Assembly (NCBI GenBank): GCA_944388635.1
Contig: CALXJN010000008.1
Location: forward strand, 1 to 18,127
Source: an uncultured Clostridia bacterium
GTDB lineage: Bacteria; Bacillota; Clostridia; TANB77; CAG-508
Reading direction: 5' to 3'
Length of the DNA stretch: 18,127 nt
Below, piece by piece: positions 16,145 to 18,127 of the stretch. The position numbers were made by a program, and so were the translations under genes. Each line of letters starts with the position of its first letter. Positions within the stretch are counted from its first letter, which is position 1. The notes under the pieces were generated by a model. The model was not told the origin of the DNA. It saw only the letters and a program-made list of their open reading frames with translations, and searched no databases.

Positions 16145-17366
16145 TTATCGTAGCAATTTAAACCAAGTATCATAAAGTGTAGTTGTAAGATTAACTAAAG
16201 TTAACTTTGAAACAGTTTCACTTGCAACGAGATTTACTTTTTTTATAACTTTATCATCCAGTGAATAAGTTATTTCTCCAATTACAGAACCTTTTTCAAT
16301 AGGAGCTTCAATTCTATCATTTAAAGAAATGTTTTGTACAACTTTACTCGATTTTGCTTTTTCGATAAATAGTGTTGCATCATCTTCCATAATCGCATTT
16401 ATTTCAGAGAGTACGCCTTTTTGAATACTAACTTTGCCAATAACATCTCCTTTATTTCCAAAAGAGATATTTGTAAAGTTAGAAAATCCATAATTCAATA
16501 GTTTTTGAGCTTCAGAAAATCTTATATCAGAAGAAGGAGAATGCATGATTACAGCAATTAAAGATAATCCGTCTCTTGTTGCACTCGCAGATAAGTTAAA
16601 CAGAGCAAGAGAAGTAGAACCGGTTTTTAAACCAGTACATCCTTTATAATTTCTAACCAGTTTATTTGTATTTACAAGTTCTGTTTCTCCGATTTCTTAA
16701 TTTGTCCATATAAACAGAAGTATATTTGGTAATACTTGGGTGCTTATTTAATAGTTCACGAGACATTAAAGCAATATCATAAGCAGATGTTAAATGATTA
16801 TCTTCATCGAGTCCATGACAATTTTTAAAAGTTGTATCGTTCATTCCTAAGGACTTAGCTTTTGCGTTCATTCGATTCACAAATTCTTCTTCAGAACCTG
16901 CTATAAATTCTGCAAGAGCAACTACACAGTCATTTGCAGAATTTAGACAAATAGCTTTAAGCATTTCTTCAACTGTCAAAGTTTCATTTTCTTCAAGCCA
17001 AATTTGGGAACCTCCCATTGATGCAGCATTTGCAGAACACGTAACATTATCTTTTAGAGATATTTGTTTATTGTCAATTGCTTCCATAATTAAAAGCAGA
17101 GACATAACTTTTGTTACACTTGCTGGTCTAAACTTTTCATGTGCATTATGGTCATAAAGTACCTTACCAGTAGACTGTTCTATTAAAATTGCTCCGCCTG
17201 ACTCTAATTTTAAATCTGTCGTTTTATTTTCAGATACAGTTTCTAATGATGATGTATCAGACCAAATATAGGTACTTTCAGCATATGAAAAATTAAAAAA
17301 GCAAAAAGAAAAAAGTATTATACAAAAGAAGATTACTAATATTTTTTTGAAGTTTGAAGCCAACAT
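16145..17366 (-). CDS. dacA: D-alanyl-D-alanine carboxypeptidase (PBP5/DacF type), needs +1 frameshift
   Basis: Such enzymes trim the last D-alanine from peptidoglycan stem peptides outside the membrane. Read with one skipped base (C16691) it is a 406-residue protein with a signal peptide (about residues 1-29, ending F-S-Y-A), the S-V-T-K active-site tetrad (Ser83, Lys86), S-A-N (143-145), K-T-G (247-249), and a PBP5 C-terminal beta domain ending in an amphipathic helix. Unshifted, it ends 13 residues beyond the CGG, before K-T-G, so it could not be active. The skipped C begins in-frame CGG after AAT; the following GGA is Gly226 of L-R-N-G-E. I chose ATG 17366 because GGAGG (17372-17376) lies five bases ahead; an upstream in-frame ATG at 17378 overlaps that site. 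No other lesion is seen. The paralogue name (dacA, dacB or dacF) is uncertain. Confidence 0.88.
16688..16694 (-). other. +1 frameshift site: AAT CGGA, Asn-Gly in dacA
   Basis: The zero frame reads AGA AAT CGG AGA AAC AGA and later TAA. Skipping C16691 gives AGA AAT GGA GAA ACA GAA CTT GTA AAT ACA, the R-N-G-E-x-x-L-V-N-T-N stretch of the carboxypeptidase family, and leads into the K-T-G motif. Confidence 0.92.
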
Positions 17367-17450
17367 AAAAACCTCCATAAGTTTTGTAGTAGTACTATAA
17401 AGTTATGAAGGAGTTAAAAAAATATTCTAATAAAATAATAAAAATACAGG

Positions 17451-17708
17451 TTAATCATCTATATATTGCACAATATCTTGGATTTGGCAGTCTAATATAT
17501 AACAGAAGATTTTTATATATTCTGCATTAATTAAAGTAACATTACCAGCACAGTAATTACATATGGTGTCATATCTAATATTTGAGAGCTTTGACAATCT
17601 ATATTTTGTTATATTTTTTTCTTTTAATTTCTCTGCTAAATGCCATTCAAGATGTCCATCTACTTTTAATAAATTATTTCCTAAAATATTTTTATCGAAT
17701 TTACTCAT
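17451..17708 (-). CDS. Small Cro/CI-type helix-turn-helix regulator
   Basis: An 85-residue protein from the start I prefer (M-S-K-F-D-K-N). The centre, L-A-E-K-L-K-E-K-N-I-T-K-Y-R-L-S-K-L-S-N-I-R-Y-D-T-I-C-N-Y-C, fits a Cro/CI-like HTH (the HTH_26 type, where a short N-terminal strand precedes the helices); the tail I-F-C-Y-I-L-D-C-Q-I-Q-D-I-V-Q-Y is the usual last helix. ATG 17708 has an AAAGG about ten bases ahead, better spaced than the in-frame ATG codons at 17717 and 17747. A near-palindrome inside a strong divergent promoter (17760-17788) lies just upstream and is a natural candidate for its operator. Its targets are otherwise unknown. Confidence 0.75.
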   Translation of the reverse strand: MSKFDKNILGNNLLKVDGHLEWHLAEKLKEKNITKYRLSKLSNIRYDTICNYCAGNVTLINAEYIKIFCYILDCQIQDIVQYIDD

Positions 17709-17759
17709 ATTTATCATGCCTTTCAAGCTTTTTATATAGAATATCAAAAATATTACGTA

Positions 17760-17788
17760 TTGACATTATACGTTCGAAACGTTATAAT
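17760..17788 (+). promoter_or_regulatory. Perfect consensus sigma-A promoter with overlapping near-palindrome
   Basis: TTGACA (17760-17765), exactly 17 bases, TATAAT (17783-17788). The spacer and -10 box are covered by a near-palindrome (17765-17788; ATTATACGTT and AACGTTATAAT around CGA, one base out of register). It also places TATAAT on the minus strand at 17770-17765. It reads away from the HTH gene into DNA without a reading frame. Confidence 0.75.
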
Positions 17789-17825
17789 TATTATGACGGA
17801 TGAAACGCTACAATATAAAATTTCT

Positions 17826-17899
17826 CTTTATGGTTGGAAATCAAATGGTTTTGGTTTTGTTTGGTTTTGACTTTAGCCATTTGGTTTCTAACCATAAGG
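17826..17899 (+). ncRNA. Strong 23-bp hairpin in the transcript from the 17760 promoter
   Basis: Positions 17826-17848 and 17877-17899 pair over all 23 positions, 20 as Watson-Crick and 3 as G-U, around a 28-base loop rich in G and T. All departures from perfect complementarity are wobble pairs, as expected for RNA under structural selection. No T-tract follows, so it is not an ordinary plus-strand terminator. Could be a leader structure or a small RNA. Confidence 0.5.
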
Positions 17900-17929
17900 G
17901 GAAAAGATAACTTTATTTATTAAGTAATT

Positions 17930-18115
17930 GGATAAAGAATATTATTAAATTTATTCAATTAGCTAAGTTACGATTTTCTTCACAGAAATTCTAAATTTTT
18001 CTCATGAGCCTCTTTCACGGCAAGCGTGAACATCCCTCATAAGGAAAATCAAGAATTTCTAAGTTCGAAAATCTAACAGCCGCTAATCTCATAAATTTAA
18101 TAATGTTCTTTATCC
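17930..18115. repeat. Second long inverted-repeat element, 24-bp arms
   Basis: Positions 17930-17953 and 18092-18115 are inverted copies with one mismatch (a possible G-U pair) around about 140 bases. Inside, GTTACGATTTTC (from 17966) nearly pairs with GAAAATCTAAC (18067-18077), AGAAATTCT with AGAATTTCT, and CACG with CGTG at the tip (18017-18029). The whole piece can fold as one long interrupted hairpin. It resembles 6094-6289 in design, not in sequence. Apart from this, the 17826 hairpin and the promoter, I see nothing in 17709-18127, and no credible gene. Confidence 0.55.
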
Positions 18116-18127
18116 TTAGGAAAGAAT

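Noticed and set aside
4156..16691. Sequencing or assembly errors as cause of the seven frame changes
   Set aside because: Errors usually fall in the many A/T homopolymers, which here are all in frame. All seven are a C before GG in one codon phase on both strands, while identical CGG and AACGG contexts in other phases are undisturbed.
4156..16691. CGG reassigned to another amino acid with no frame change
   Set aside because: Zero-frame reading past each CGG loses all family similarity and in most cases soon meets a stop; only the +1 frame continues the homology.
7259..17366. Annotating mnmA, GH57, dacA and the second ABC gene as pseudogenes
   Set aside because: Corrected products have normal length, all key motifs and no mixed damage; mnmA has three like lesions and nothing else.
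18004..18042. Twelve-codon ORF beginning ATG AGC CTC
   Set aside because: No ribosome binding site, lies inside a structured inverted-repeat element, and has no sign of coding constraint.
1..18127. CRISPR arrays, transposase genes, prophage genes, tRNA or rRNA genes
   Set aside because: No spaced direct repeats, transposase or phage words, or tRNA cloverleaf were seen on either strand.

Overview
The window is very AT-rich with short intergenic gaps, GGAGG-type ribosome binding sites, an L21-leader-like element before rplU, and a YtxC-type sporulation protein. Together these point to a low-GC Firmicute, most likely an uncultured member of the Clostridia. Stop codons TAA, TAG and TGA are all used in the ordinary way.

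Layout. Positions 1-1396 (+): the 3' end of a nucleotidyltransferase-like gene and queA. 1421-6091 (+): two tandem ABC transporters, each an ATPase fused to an FtsX-type permease. 6094-6289: a non-coding element with 23-bp perfect inverted ends. 6326-9739 (-): DUF4912 protein, GH57 branching-enzyme-like protein, then ytxC. 9933-11186 (+): a GT-A type glycosyltransferase, divergent from the previous block. 11336-15784 (+): rplU, rpmA, terminator, mnmA, tgt, and a membrane-anchored WG-repeat protein. 15864-16076 (+): a 6S-RNA-like non-coding RNA with its own promoter. 16145-17366 (-): dacA-type D-Ala-D-Ala carboxypeptidase. 17451-17708 (-): a small HTH regulator. 17760-18127 (+): a consensus promoter reading into non-coding, strongly structured DNA.

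Main discovery. Five otherwise healthy genes (second ABC transporter, GH57, mnmA three times over, dacA) are broken in the conventional reading. They contain seven +1 frame changes, and all seven have the same form: an in-frame CGG codon at which skipping only the C restores the family's conserved sequence, with GGN read as a conserved glycine. By eye I found no in-frame CGG read as arginine anywhere in the window, although CGT, CGC, CGA, AGA and AGG are used. More than thirty CGG trinucleotides in the other two phases are read through normally. The match is one to one: every in-frame CGG is a frame change and every frame change is an in-frame CGG. This suggests that CGG has lost its arginine meaning and that the ribosome shifts +1 there, so that CGGN yields Gly. 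The closest precedent I know is mitochondrial: +1 shifting at AGG and CCC codons in Perkinsus cox1 and at rare codons in glass sponges. I know of no described bacterial genome-wide version.

The genes mostly serve tRNA modification (queA, tgt, mnmA), translation (rplU, rpmA), envelope and transport (ABC pair, dacA, WG protein), and a small alpha-glucan-like cluster (GH57, DUF4912, perhaps the divergent glycosyltransferase). All positions come from reading by eye; no database search or folding program was run.
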